Assembly (NCBI GenBank): GCA_023548195.1
Contig: JAJHZJ010000009.1
Location: 3,488,501-3,552,500 of the forward strand
Direction of reading: 5' to 3'
DNA from: Bettongia penicillata ogilbyi
Taxonomy: Eukaryota > Chordata > Mammalia > Diprotodontia > Potoroidae
DNA length: 64,000 nt
Position 1 is the first letter of the stretch, and each line of letters opens with the position of its first letter. This document shows, piece after piece, positions 44,161 through 54,449 of this stretch. Position numbers and translations under genes: made by a program. Under the pieces are notes generated by a model. It was not told the origin of the DNA. It made no database searches and worked only from the letters and a program-made list of their open reading frames with translations.

Positions 44161-45413
44161 CAGTGGGAGACTAGATCTCCATTGGGTGGCTACTACTTCT
44201 TCCATCAGAGATTTAGGAGTAACCCTGAGATGTTGCTTGCTTATTATTTTTTTCCTAAAGCTATAGTTTGTGAGTCCCCACTAGTGTGCTTTTCATTGAT
44301 ATAAAGTTTATTTCAATGAGCTAGCCAGACTTAATTACCTTCATAGAAGTAATGATATTTCTAAATATTTCTTTTTTCATAAGAAAATGATTTTAATAGA
44401 ACTTATTTTTAAAAAAGGAGTGAAAAAGATGCTACACTGGTGATAAATACTTTGAAAATATAGAAAGATCTACTGAAAAAAAGACCCTAGAAATTCCAAA
44501 TTTCAAAGAACTTTGAACTATCTACTAAACTCAAGCCATCCAATCCTTTATAAGGAAAAGTATCAGACAGTCATTTTTAAAGGCATTTGGAATCTTGGAT
44601 AAGACATGAGGCTTCCCTTCACCACCTTACAAGATAATGGCTTTTATGAATACGAACTACCAATATTTCAAGTCCCCTTCCACAAAGATTTTTGAACACC
44701 CACCCCATTTATGAAGAGAATGGCAGGGTGATGGGCAGGGGAAAGTACTGGTCAAAGAGAACAGTTAACTCATCAGTTAAAGTGATAGTGTTAAGAAAAA
44801 ACTGGTATAAAGCATCTCCCCAAAACAGGAACACACACAAATACATACAAAGTCCAAAGGGAAGTAGATTAAAGCTTAGAGAGTATATGTGACAAAGAGG
44901 TGATTTATAGCACCTGATAGCTAAAAAGTCTTTTTGTCCCCCTCATAAAATTCCCAAAAGGATGTTGGAGTTTCTGTTATGTTACTTATAGGGTCTTGAA
45001 GTGTGCTTGCCCTTCTTGAATGTGTCTACCAATGCAGATACGGCCATCAGCCAATATTGATCTAGCATGCACTGTCGTGGTACCCAGGCAGGTCTGAAGT
45101 CTTCTGACCTCTCTGGTCAAGGAGAGAGGGAAATGGACATAGGCTCTCTCCTCTGTCCCACAAATGACTCTCTCTCATAGACTTGGTTAGAATTGCTTCC
45201 AATTCCAGTCTAGCCCACCACTAGAAAGGCAGAGCTTGCTATTTCATCACAAGACCACAGGGTATGGCTGAGGCTCTTCAATCAATCCCAATATATTTCC
45301 TGGTTGGCATCATTTCATTTCATCTAGTGGCTTTCACTCCCTCCACACTGATTAAAAACTTTCCCATATCTCATTTAATGTCTTTGATTGAAAGATTGAT
45401 CAATCGTTTCCTT
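44161..45413. other. No recognisable feature
   Basis: About 1.25 kb of apparently single-copy sequence up to the HAL1 D insertion site. Confidence 0.35.
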
Positions 45414-45425
45414 AGAAGTATTCTT
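45414..45425. repeat. Target-site duplication of HAL1 D, 5' side
   Basis: agaagtattctt, identical to 48289-48300. The nick site (TTCT/AA on the opposite strand) fits the L1 endonuclease preference. Confidence 0.9.
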
Positions 45426-45434
45426 GGACGGAGT

Positions 45435-45442
45435 CAAGATGG
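45435..45442 (+). promoter_or_regulatory. YY1-like site at HAL1 D 5' end
   Basis: CAAGATGG about 10 bases from the element start. In human L1 the equivalent YY1 site fixes the transcription start; the same role here is inferred. Confidence 0.55.
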
Positions 45443-45873
45443 TGGAGTAGAAAGACTAGCTAGCTATTCTAGCTCTGAACCCACAGTCCATGGATTTAAT
45501 GTAAGAAGAGCTCCCCTCAAGTTCTGGATGACTGCAAGGTGCGCAGAAACACAGTGGAAGAGATTTCCGTTCCAGAGAGCCCTGGAGAGTGGTCCCCAGG
45601 GTCCATCGTGCCCTGGAAAGTGGAGTCCACCCCTGCCCTGCCCTGGCCAGGCGGCCCCAGAGGAGCAGATCCGAGCAGGCTTCAGGGATGGAATCTCTGG
45701 TGGCCGGGAAGGTCCCTCGGCCCACAGACGCTACAGGTCAGTGAGAGAGACGTCTGGGCTGGCCGAGAGGTGAGCGGGGTGTCTCCGTGGCTCAGGCCCC
45801 CTTGGGGGGAAGTGGGCAGAGGCAAAGGTGGGGGTGGCAGGTGGCCAGGGACTCCCCAAGCAGGCAGGATCTT

Positions 45874-46015
45874 CATTACTGAAAGTCTCTGCATAAACCA
45901 CCTGAAGGAGCTGAGCCTGGGAGACGGCCCTGCCCCACCCACTCCATTACTGAAGATCTGTGCATAAAGCCCCTGAGGGAACTGAGCCTGGGAGGCGGCC
46001 CTGCCCCCACCCCAG
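45874..46015 (+). repeat. Two tandem 71-bp 5' UTR monomers (HAL1 D)
   Basis: Units start at 45874 and 45945 with 'cattactgaa'. Each contains 'ctgagcctgggag' and 'cggccctgcccc'. This resembles the promoter monomers of rodent L1s in arrangement, not in sequence. Confidence 0.8.
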
Positions 46016-46155
46016 CACCAGAACTTAAGTTCACATTGAATAGCAGCTGCGCCTGCCAAGGAAAGCCCATTTGAATCTCAGACTCCAAGCACTAGCTGGG
46101 CAGATCTAGGCAGGGGTGGACAGGAATCTCAGAAGTCAAGTAACTGGCTGGGAAA

Positions 46156-47256
46156 ATGCCTAGAAAAGGGAAGAAAAATAAGACTATAGAGAGCTTCTTT
46201 GAGCAGGTGCAAATGTTCCTGCCTTTCGGTTCTGATGACGAGGAAATATTCTTGCCATCAGGGAAAGACGTGGAGGTTGGGGCCTCTGTATCCCAGACAT
46301 CCCAGGGGGATGTCCGGTGGACTCAGGCGTTGGAAGAGCTCAAAAAGGATTTTGAAAATCAAGTTAGACAGGTGGAGGAAAAGCTGGGAAGAGAAATGAC
46401 AGAGATGCAAGAAAAGTATGAAAAATGGGTCAATACCTTGGTAAAGGAGATCCAAAAAAATGCTGAAGAAAATAACACCTTGAAAAATAGGCTCACTCAA
46501 TTGGCAAAAGAGGTTCAAAAAGCCAATGAGGAGAAGAATGCTTTCAAAAGCAGAATTAGCCAAATGGAAAAAGAGGTTCAAAAGCTCACTGAAGAGAATA
46601 GTTCTCTCAAAATTAGAATGGAACAGATGGAGTCTAATGACTTTACGAGAAACCAAGAAATCACCAAACAAAACCAAAAGAATGAAAAAATGGAAGAGAA
46701 TGTGAAATATCTCATGGGAAAAACAACTGGCCTGGAAAATAGATCCAGGAGAGACAATTTAAAAATTATGGGACTACCTGAAAGTCATGATCAAAAAAAG
46801 AGCCTAGACATCATCTTTCATGAAATTATCAAGGAAAGCTGCCCTGACATTCTACAAACAGAGGGCAAAATAAGTACTGAAAGAATCCATCGATCACCAC
46901 CTGAAAGAGATCCAAAACGAGAAACTCCTAGGAATATTGTGGCCAAATTCCAGAACTCCCAGGTCAAGGAGAAAATCTTGCAAGCAGCTAGAAAGAAACA
47001 ATTCCAGTACTGTGGAAATACAATCAGGATAACTCAAGATCTAGCAGCTACTACATTAAGGGATCGAAGGGCGTGGAATAGGATATTCCAGAAGTCAAAG
47101 GAACTAGGACTCAAACCAAGAATCACCTACCCAGGAAAACTGAGTATAATACTTCAGGGGAAAATATGGTCTTTCAATGAAACAGAGGACTTTCAAGAAT
47201 TCTTGATGAAAAGACCAGAGCTGAAAAGAAAATTTAACTTTCAAACACAAGAATGA
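46156..47256 (+). CDS. L1-type ORF1 protein of HAL1 D, intact
   Basis: 366 codons with no stop or frameshift. L1 ORF1 proteins form trimers, bind element RNA in cytoplasmic particles and act as nucleic-acid chaperones. Visible parts: a basic N-terminus (MPRKGKKNKT, residues 1-10); an acidic segment (about 25-60); a long heptad-like coiled coil (about 55-195, many E/K/L/Q); the RRM beginning at ENRSRRDNLKIMGLPES (194-210) and running to about 295; and a C-terminal domain with RITYPGKLSIILQGKI (322-337). The latter is the conserved Y-P-A-K-L motif, with G in place of A. The start is the first in-frame ATG after the 5' UTR, has A at -3, and agrees with the starts in A, B and C. It is longer than the human protein (338 residues), as expected for a marsupial ORF1 with a longer coiled coil. 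Whether it is expressed cannot be seen here. Confidence 0.92.
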   Translation: MPRKGKKNKTIESFFEQVQMFLPFGSDDEEIFLPSGKDVEVGASVSQTSQGDVRWTQALEELKKDFENQVRQVEEKLGREMTEMQEKYEKWVNTLVKEIQKNAEENNTLKNRLTQLAKEVQKANEEKNAFKSRISQMEKEVQKLTEENSSLKIRMEQMESNDFTRNQEITKQNQKNEKMEENVKYLMGKTTGLENRSRRDNLKIMGLPESHDQKKSLDIIFHEIIKESCPDILQTEGKISTERIHRSPPERDPKRETPRNIVAKFQNSQVKEKILQAARKKQFQYCGNTIRITQDLAATTLRDRRAWNRIFQKSKELGLKPRITYPGKLSIILQGKIWSFNETEDFQEFLMKRPELKRKFNFQTQE

Positions 47257-47391
47257 GAAGAAGCATGTAAAAGTAAACAGCAAAGAGAAGTCATAAGGGA
47301 CTTACCAAAAGTGAACTGTTTACATTCCTACATGGAAAGACAATATTTGTAACTCTTAAAACTTTTCAGTATCTGGGTAGTTGGTGGGACT

Positions 47392-47460
47392 ACACACACA
47401 CACACACACGTACACACGTGCATGCACACACACACATACACACATGCACGCACACACAGA
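47392..47460. repeat. (CA)n microsatellite inside HAL1 D
   Basis: Interrupted (CA)n with GTG/GCA breaks, about 135 bp after the ORF1 stop. Same position in A, B and C. Confidence 0.9.
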
Positions 47461-47980
47461 GACAGAGAGCACAGAGTGAATTGAATAGGATGGGATCATA
47501 TCTTAAAAGAAATTAAGGTAAATGGTGAGAGAGAAAGGTAGGGGGAGGAAAGAGGGTGAAATGGAATGGGGTAAATTATATGTCATTTAAGAGGCAAGCA
47601 GGAGACTTTTTTAGTGGAGGGAAAAAGAGGAGAGCTGAGGAAAAATACAAGAAGTTTACCCTCACCACATTTGACTAAAGGAAGGAATAAAATGCACACT
47701 CATTTTGGTATGAAAACCTATCTTACAGTACAGGAAAGTGGGGGAGAAGGAGATAAGCAGGGTGGGGGGGATGATGGAAGGCAGGGTAATGGGAGGAGGG
47801 AGCAATTTGAAGTCAACACTCGAGGAGGGACAGGATCAAAAAACAGAATAGAAACAATGAGGGGCAGGATAGGATGGAGGGAAATACAATTAGTCTTACA
47901 CAACACGACTATTATGGAAGTCATTTGCAAAACTACACAGATAGGGCCTATATTGAATTGCCTGCCTTCCCAAAGGGAAT

Positions 47981-48002
47981 GGGTGGGGAGGGAGGGATGG
48001 GG
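47981..48002 (+). other. Potential G-quadruplex 1 in HAL1 D 3' UTR
   Basis: Five G-runs (3, 4, 3, 3, 4) separated by one- or two-base loops on the sense strand. Confidence 0.6.
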
Positions 48003-48197
48003 AGAATTTGGAACTCAAGTTTTAGGAACAACTGTTTAGTATTGTTGTTGCTACTAGGAAATAAGACATACAGTTAATGAGGAGTAGAAAGTCATCTGGC
48101 CCTACAGGACAAAAGAGAAGATGGGGACAAGAGAAGGGAGGGATGACAGAAGAGAGGGCAGATTGGAGATAGGGAAAATTAGATTGTTCAGTGTATT

Positions 48198-48223
48198 GGG
48201 GTGGGGGGAGGGGATAAAAGGGG
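48198..48223 (+). other. Potential G-quadruplex 2 in HAL1 D 3' UTR
   Basis: Runs of 4, 6, 4 and 4 G with loops T, A and ATAAAA. Related G-runs are visible in copies A, B, C and E. Confidence 0.6.
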
Positions 48224-48270
48224 AGAAAATTTGGGACCCAAAATTTTGTGAAAATGAATGTAAAAAGTTA

Positions 48271-48276
48271 AATAAA
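48271..48276 (+). terminator. Polyadenylation signal of HAL1 D
   Basis: AATAAA directly before the A-rich tail; the same hexamer ends copy B. Confidence 0.7.
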
Positions 48277-48288
48277 TTTTTAAAAAAA

Positions 48289-48300
48289 AGAAGTATTCTT
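48289..48300. repeat. Target-site duplication of HAL1 D, 3' side
   Basis: agaagtattctt after the A-tail; exact match to 45414-45425. Confidence 0.9.
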
Positions 48301-49485
48301 ACCTGAGAAAGGTATCAGGTTGTCAAGCATCTTTTTAGTTATATGAAATGGTGCGGGGATGGTTGATTTATTGGTCCAGTTGACCTTCACCTTTATTCTA
48401 TCATTGCTTAGCATTGATAATATATTCCAAAAAACTTTGAAAAGATTTGAAAGTTTAGTACAGACAAAAGTTATGTATTGTCATTTTTAGAGAAAGTTCA
48501 CAAAGAATGAGTACGGTATATCATGAGCAGAAACTCTAAAAGGGAAACTAGATCATAAGAGATAAGAGGCTTTCAAAAAATCGAATTCTGGTGATACAAT
48601 TGCAAATCATCTTGAAAAGAGAAATATATAAAGAAAGTACATGAGCTCAGATTTTGAAAAGACCTGTACAAAAGATGGAAGGTATTCATAAATAAGGAGT
48701 ATAAGACTATTTTTATAAATAGTATCAAATAATATCAAAAAGACTAAGGCCCAGAAAATGAATTGAAAATTGTGCAAGATGCCAAGGGTGTTAAATTTTT
48801 GTTTTGTTTGTACCACAAAAAAGAAAGAGCACCCCACTGCTTGGGATAGTTAATATATTGTTTGTAAATGACAGAGATAAGAAAACAGAATTACTCAATC
48901 ACTATTTACTTTCATCTTCTCTGTCAAAAAGAAAGATATTCAAATGCAAAAACAAACATGATTAATAGAGAATTAAAGCCTGAGATGAGCGAGGAGATAG
49001 TAAAAGGAGATAAGTGAGTAAAATAACTTCTTGAAATGAACTCTGTCTACAAGCCCAGACAAATTCTGTTCCAGGGAAACTTATCATTTTACTCAATGAA
49101 TCATGTTGAAAAGCCAAATGAGCGTAGAGAGGCAAATGCCTAAATTTTCAAAAGAAGAAGAAAAGTAAATTCCAGGAACTAGAAATTGGTGAGATTGTTT
49201 AGATCCCTGGAAAAATTCTAGAACCAAATATTACACATGATGTGTGAACACAAAGAAAAGGAAGCAGCAATCACTAGAAATGAATGAAGACTGTAAAAAT
49301 AAATCGCATCAAACTAACCTCTTTTGTTTTCCTTTTTTTCTTTTCTTTTTTTGGTGGGGGATAGATATGCCTAATCAGAACAAGTTCACACTTACTGGAT
49401 CTAGATTTTAGGAATAAACAAAAAGTTCATTATATTTTTGTAGACAGAATGATGAAACTTCAGATAATAATAATATAGTTAAGCA
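48301..49485. other. No recognisable feature
   Basis: About 1.2 kb of AT-rich, apparently single-copy sequence. The 76-codon ORF at 48607-48837 is Phe/Leu-rich and unsupported. Confidence 0.35.
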
Positions 49486-49583
49486 TAACAGTCAATCGAT
49501 CAATCAACATTTATTAAGTGCCTATTATGTGCCTGGTCCCATGATAAGTTCTAGGAACACAAAAAGAGTCAAAACAGATTTCC
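49486..49583 (-). mobile_element. L2 3' part
   Basis: 'caatcaacatttattaagtg', 'cctattatgtgcctggtccc', 'gataagttctaggaacacaa'. It resumes as 'atagtccctgacctcaatat' after the SINE. Confidence 0.7.
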
Positions 49584-49690
49584 TGAGGCAGCTAAGTGGT
49601 GCAGTGGATAGAGGATCAACCTGTAGCCCAGAGGACCTGAGTTCAAATCCAACCTCAGGCACTTAATAGCTGTGGGACCCTTTAAAAAAA
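49584..49690 (+). mobile_element. tRNA-derived SINE with A-tail, inserted in L2
   Basis: 'gaggcagctaagtggtgcag', 'cctgagttcaaatccaacct', 'cttaatagctgtgggaccc', then a short A-run. It stops early, with no CORE part, like the copy at 52655. Confidence 0.75.
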
Positions 49691-49934
49691 ATAGTCCCTG
49701 ACCTCAATATAATCTAAAGTCACCAAATAATAATTTGACTAAATTAATATACTCAAAGTATGTTGATTAATGGACTTGTAGTGTCACAACGGTATAGTAT
49801 TTTGCCACAAAGCTCTGTCCTTGGCTTTATCCTGGTTAATGTTTCAGATGACACAAAGCTGAAAGAGATGGATAATCCAGTGGTTACCAGAATAAAGATT
49901 TGAAATTATTCTGAAGGAAGAGGGGAGGGGAAAG

Positions 49935-50205
49935 GGACCAAGTGTTTATTAAGCATGTACTTACTATGCACCAGTCACTGTGCTAAGCATTTTACAAATA
50001 TTATCCCATTTGATCATCATAACTCTGTGGGGTAGATGCTATTATTATCCCCATTTTTACAGTTGAGGAAACTGAGGCAGACAGTGATTTTTTTTTTAAG
50101 TGATTTGTCCAAGGTCAAATAGCTGCTATGTATCTGAGACCAAATTTGAACTCAGGTCTTCTAGACTTCTGTACCCCATATCACTTAGCTGCCTCTAGAG
50201 AATGA
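49935..50205 (-). mobile_element. CORE-SINE (MIR/Ther type), full-length
   Basis: Antisense: 'accaagtgtttattaagcat', 'cattttacaaatattatccc', 'gttgaggaaactgaggcaga', 'gtccaaggtcaaatagctgc', 'atatcacttagctgcct'. Confidence 0.85.
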
Positions 50206-50587
50206 TAGTGCAAAACTGGTGAAATTTAAACAAAATAAATGTTAAGCCCTATACTTGAATTGCATGTGATTTATATATTTGCTCTACAATAATACTTTTA
50301 TTACTCCGTTGAGTATCATTGGTGTATATTCTCATAGACAATGTCATATTACTATGCATATACTACTGATATGGTTGATGTTCTCTGTGTTATTAGTTAC
50401 TGAACACATCTGTGCTAGGTGATACTATGTGTTTTGTACTGCACTGAGATTTGTGTTCTTAGTTTAATAAATAACCTTTCAACTGCACTATTGATTATAT
50501 GCTATGTAGTATGTTTGTGCATGCACTAACTCTAGCTTTATGCAGATCCACTGTAAATGCTATTTACTAAGTATCATATTTCACCTG

Positions 50588-51535
50588 CATAATTGTCGCA
50601 GATTTTATGCCAATTTTTTTTGCAAAAAAGTGAGATGAGACCATTATGTGAACCTTTAAAAAAAATTGTACTGGTATTACTTAAAAAATCATTTATTACT
50701 ACACTGTCTTTGGTGCAAGATTAGAATACACAGAATGCTTGTGAATATATATTAAAATTGAATACTGACAATGAACAGGGTAAGAATTCTAGACTCGCAG
50801 GTCAAAATACACAAGAGATAAATGTGTATCCATATGGCACTGGTGAATACATTGTTGCTGTGTTTACCTTTGATAATCATTTAATATAAATTTTGAGCTT
50901 TAATAAGGGCCAGAGCTTGAAGAAGAGCCTGGACCTAGCAGTCTCTTTGTTCTCTGAAGTAAGCTCAGAGAATACCTATTCCTATGTCAACAAAGCCAGA
51001 TGGGGCTGATTTAACATTCCTTATGAGTCCCTTAACCCTAGACACTATCTTGAATAATGGGACTTTTTCCAAATCTTTCTATTTTGTGGACATATACTAT
51101 GCTAGGGCATGTTAATGGTAAAGAAAACACAGATATCTTGGGTCTTAATTTCACTTGAAACTTTGTCAACATCTTACTGCATTTACAATCTATTCAATTA
51201 AGAAATTCCTTTCTCATGGTATAGTTAATCACTCATGGAGACCATAAATCTGAAGGACACAGACAACCTTGGATTGTCCTAAACAGATTTAAGCCTGTTC
51301 ATTCTTATATTAGTCAGTCAGAAGTTTTTTTCTGGTTCCATGATCATGTAACCACTAGCTTTAAGGGAATAAACAATATGCATTTTGCTTGTTTGCCTTT
51401 TTTAACAAAAATTCCAGGTTGACACCTTTTAAGAGGCATGACAAACAGAATTATACCATGCAACAATTACACAATGAAAAGTTAAAACCCGATTTTTAGA
51501 CTGAAAAAAACTGGGTGCATATTATGGGACAGTGC
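50588..51535. mobile_element. Possible TIR DNA transposon, about 950 bp
   Basis: Left end 'ctgcataattgtcgcag', T-rich, 'gcaaaaaagtgag'. The reverse complement of the right end (51535 inward) reads 'ctgcataatctgcac', then 'cataatatgcac', T-rich, 'cagtctaaaaatcggg'. The two ends align over roughly 60 bp with gaps. No transposase ORF lies between them and no clear TSD was found. Confidence 0.3.
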
Positions 51536-52650
51536 AGATTATGCAGTAGAATTCAGTATCTATATGTACACTGTAGTATATAGTTGCCTATTTGTCAGTT
51601 TGTGTTGTTTATAAGGTACAATGACAGATATTCACGTTTAAACTGTGTAATCTCCTACTAATACAAATTCTTTCCCAGGGGAAAGCTTTTTTGCTGGCCA
51701 AAAACAATAGTAAAGCAATGTGTCCTTTTTAGTGACAAAAAAGCATAATAAAGATGAGAATGGGAGCTAAGTAGTGAAGAACAGTGGATCTGCCTCCACA
51801 GTTTACCTTTCATTCCAAAACAAACTCATTTACATGCTAAGAATGTTTTAAAAGACTTTTTAGTTTATCTAGAGCATGAAGAAAAAGGAAAAACATCCCA
51901 ATGCACAATTATACAAAACTCTCTAGGCTCAGGTAGGTATCTGTGCTTTCCAAGGTGCTGTTCCAACACTCTTAATTTTAGTTTTAAAAGCCTTTACGTT
52001 AAAATAAAAATCATTTCTCCTAACATGGAAGGCCTGTGGTGCTTTGGGACTTCTCATTTTTCTGAGTCATTATCTCCATCCAGGTGTAATCTAGAAATAT
52101 GTGGATGTAGTAGTTCCTCAGGGATAGCCACCAACTCCCTTCAAAAACAACTTTCAAGTCCACAAGACTCTAAATGGAATAGTTTTGTTAACAAATTAAA
52201 AGACAGAAAACATCATTCTTAGACCATGGATGATCAAGAGAACCCCAGTGGAACACCTTCTCTTCCAAAGACCTATATAACTCCATGACTTAGAGCACTC
52301 TCCTGGATGAATCTCCAAAGAGGGTTATTCTCCACTTTGGGGCTCCCCTCCAAGAACTTTTTTTTTGAGACATTGCTTGGCAATGCTCTCTCCAGACATC
52401 TCCAATAACTATTCTTTCCCAAGGCATTATCTCTCACTGAGTCTTGTACTCTCCCTGCTTCCCTTCCCATTTCCCATCTTCCTCCAGATCACCTGGCACA
52501 GGTTATATAAATCATCCAGGGGCTTCTACTAAAAGGGGGAAGGAGGAGATAAGACTGATATAAGCATACAAATCCCTATCCCCAAAGTGAAGAAGATTCC
52601 TAGTCCTTGATGCATTCATAAAAAAAGATTCAGCTCAGCAAATTAAAAAA
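51536..52650. other. No recognisable feature
   Basis: Unassigned, AT-rich, low in repeats. Small ORFs at 52025-52222 and 52273-52470 have no support. Confidence 0.35.
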
Positions 52651-52654
52651 AAAA

Positions 52655-52795
52655 ATAGAGGATAGCTAGATGCAGTGGATATAGCATTGACCCAGGAGTC
52701 AGGAGGACTTAAGTTTAAATCAGACCCTTACTAGCTGTGTGACCCTGGGCAAGTCACTAAACCCTGATTGCCTCCAAAAACCCAAAACCAAAAAA
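52655..52795 (+). mobile_element. tRNA-derived SINE with A-rich tail
   Basis: 'gatagctagatgcagtggat', 'gacccaggagtcaggaggac', 'gtgaccctgggcaagtcact', 'gattgcctccaaaaacccaa' then poly-A. An A-run plus TAG on both sides is a plausible TSD, as for an L1-mobilised SINE. Confidence 0.8.
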
Positions 52796-53038
52796 AAATA
52801 GTTGGGATATGAAAGCTATCTTTGAATACTGGACAGGCTTGTCATGTGGATGAGAGATCAGACTTATTCTGTGTAGTTACAGAAGTCAGAAATAGGACCA
52901 GTGGGTGGAAGTTACAGGGAGGCTGATTTCAGCTCAACGTAAAGGACTTGTTACCAATTAAAACTGTCCTAAAATGAAATGTGTCATTGTCTGGTGTTAA
53001 TAAAACTTTAGTAACATACCACTCGGGGAGGGGAGATA

Positions 53039-53160
53039 CAGAGTGTCCCAAATGTCATAGCTTAGTTTTAAATTATTCAAACTTTAATAATAATATTAAG
53101 TTTAGTAATAACATTCAAGCTTTAATATCTTTTAACTGCACCAAGATTTTGGACACCCTG
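53039..53160. mobile_element. Mariner-like MITE, 122 bp
   Basis: Starts CAGAGTGTCCCAAA and ends GGACACCCTG, flanked by TA on both sides (53037-53038 and 53161-53162), the Tc1/mariner target duplication. The left half and the reverse complement of the right half align almost along their full length, so the element is a near-palindrome and could fold into one long hairpin. No coding capacity. Confidence 0.8.
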
Positions 53161-53470
53161 TATAAGCTCAAAGACTGATAAACTAAGAATTCTTTCTGGA
53201 GTACTCTTTCTGCGGTTGCATTATATCTAGAAATCTGGAGTTGAGAGGAGGGACAGAAAAGAAAATCAAGAGATCCAGAGAATATGAATGGAAATTAAAA
53301 TAAAAAATAGAGATTAAAAGGAGTGAGTCACCTTCAGATCTGGACAAATGCTATGGGAATGTCGATGCCTGGCTTTGTTCATCCAGCTTGCCACCCCCAC
53401 CCCCAGCTGTAAGATACTAAGCTCCCTGCAAATAGAAGTATTCAAGCACAGGCCAGAATTGTACATGTAG
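53161..53470. other. No recognisable feature
   Basis: Nothing assignable. Confidence 0.35.
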
Positions 53471-53674
53471 TAGACAAGAAGTGTTTGCTGAAAGGGAGAT
53501 GAATTTGGGGAATGGCTAAACAAATTGTGGTTCACGAATGTCACAGAATATTACTGTGCTGCAAGAAGTGATGTGTGTGATAAATACAGAAAAACATGGA
53601 AAGATCTATATGAATTGATACAGAGCAAAGCCAAGGAAAGAATATACATGGTAACTGCAATGCCCATGGAGAGA

Positions 53675-53713
<39 letters not shown>

Positions 53714-54005
53714 TCAAAAGAGAATGTTACAAAATTACCAAGAAAAGCTTCACTTGAAAGAGCTACAAGAAGACATTCTGATCAAATCCCTTTGCAGAGG
53801 TGGAAAGTCTTCAAGTGCTGTGCGTTGTACATATTTTAAGACTTTTTTAATGTATTTAATCAGAGAGGCTAGTTTTGTTTCCTCTTTTTTACCTTTCAAA
53901 TAGTATTTGTTGTATAGGATAGCTCTCTGAAAGAAGAGAAAGGATACTGGGGGAAATTATGGTGATATAAAGATATCTCAATAAAAACTGATTTTTAAAA
54001 AAATA
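53471..54005 (+). mobile_element. L1 3' UTR variant
   Basis: 'ggggaatggctaaacaaatt', 'gtcacagaatattactgtgc', 'catggaaagatctatatgaa', 'gatacagagcaaagcc' follow the marsupial L1 3' UTR order, with an A-rich end at about 53990. The ORF 53525-53839 lies within it. Confidence 0.6.
53680..53711. repeat. (CA)n microsatellite
   Basis: About 16 uninterrupted CA units, the purest dinucleotide run in the window. Confidence 0.95.
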
Positions 54006-54449
54006 AGGCAAGTGAACCGTTAGACTATTCAATGAATCAAGTCAATGACCACCCAGCACTTTAAATACATCATCTCATTTGCCTTTCTATTCAAATAAGC
54101 AGTATATATACTAATAAATAAATCTTGGCCAAGAATCTGAGACAGGTTGTAAACTTCCCAGGGAGCTGGCCAAAATTTCCTAGGCTAAGTCAAAGGACTA
54201 TGAGCATGATAATTAAGAAAAAAAATTAAATATTTCTGCATAGAACACTAGATGAAATGAATTAATGTATCCATTCCCTGATTTTAAGGACTTTATAACA
54301 GAAAACAGGCAGACCTATGTAGAGGAAAAGAGAAAGTACAGATGATCCCACAATTAATGTTGAGAAATAGATTCATTTACATGACCACTGACACCCTACA
54401 AAAGCAAGAAAATCCTGTCTGAAGCATAGTCAGAGTTTGATGCTTAGAA
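54006..54449. other. No clear feature
   Basis: A CORE-SINE-like scrap may sit at 54050-54160 ('gcactttaaatacatcatct', 'catttgcctttctattca'). Confidence 0.3.

Larger units (their letters stand above)
45426..48288 (+). mobile_element. HAL1-type LINE copy D, full-length with intact ORF1
   Basis: About 2.86 kb bounded by a perfect 12-bp TSD. In order: 5' end GGACGGAGTCAAGATGG, GC-rich 5' UTR with two tandem monomers, intact ORF1 (46156-47256), (CA)n at 47392-47460, a purine/G-rich 3' UTR with two quadruplex-like tracts, AATAAA at 48271-48276 and a short A-rich tail. There is no trace of ORF2. The element looks like the youngest copy in the window. An ORF1-only element needs endonuclease/RT from an autonomous L1. 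Confidence 0.9.

Noticed and set aside
45264..46088. ORFs of 125-169 codons on both strands
   Set aside because: HAL1 D 5' UTR shadows, one starting in the upstream flank.
30521..48300. Possible second inversion between HAL1 C and HAL1 D, which are also inverted to each other
   Set aside because: C and D each have matching TSDs on their own two sides, so no exchange between them is indicated.
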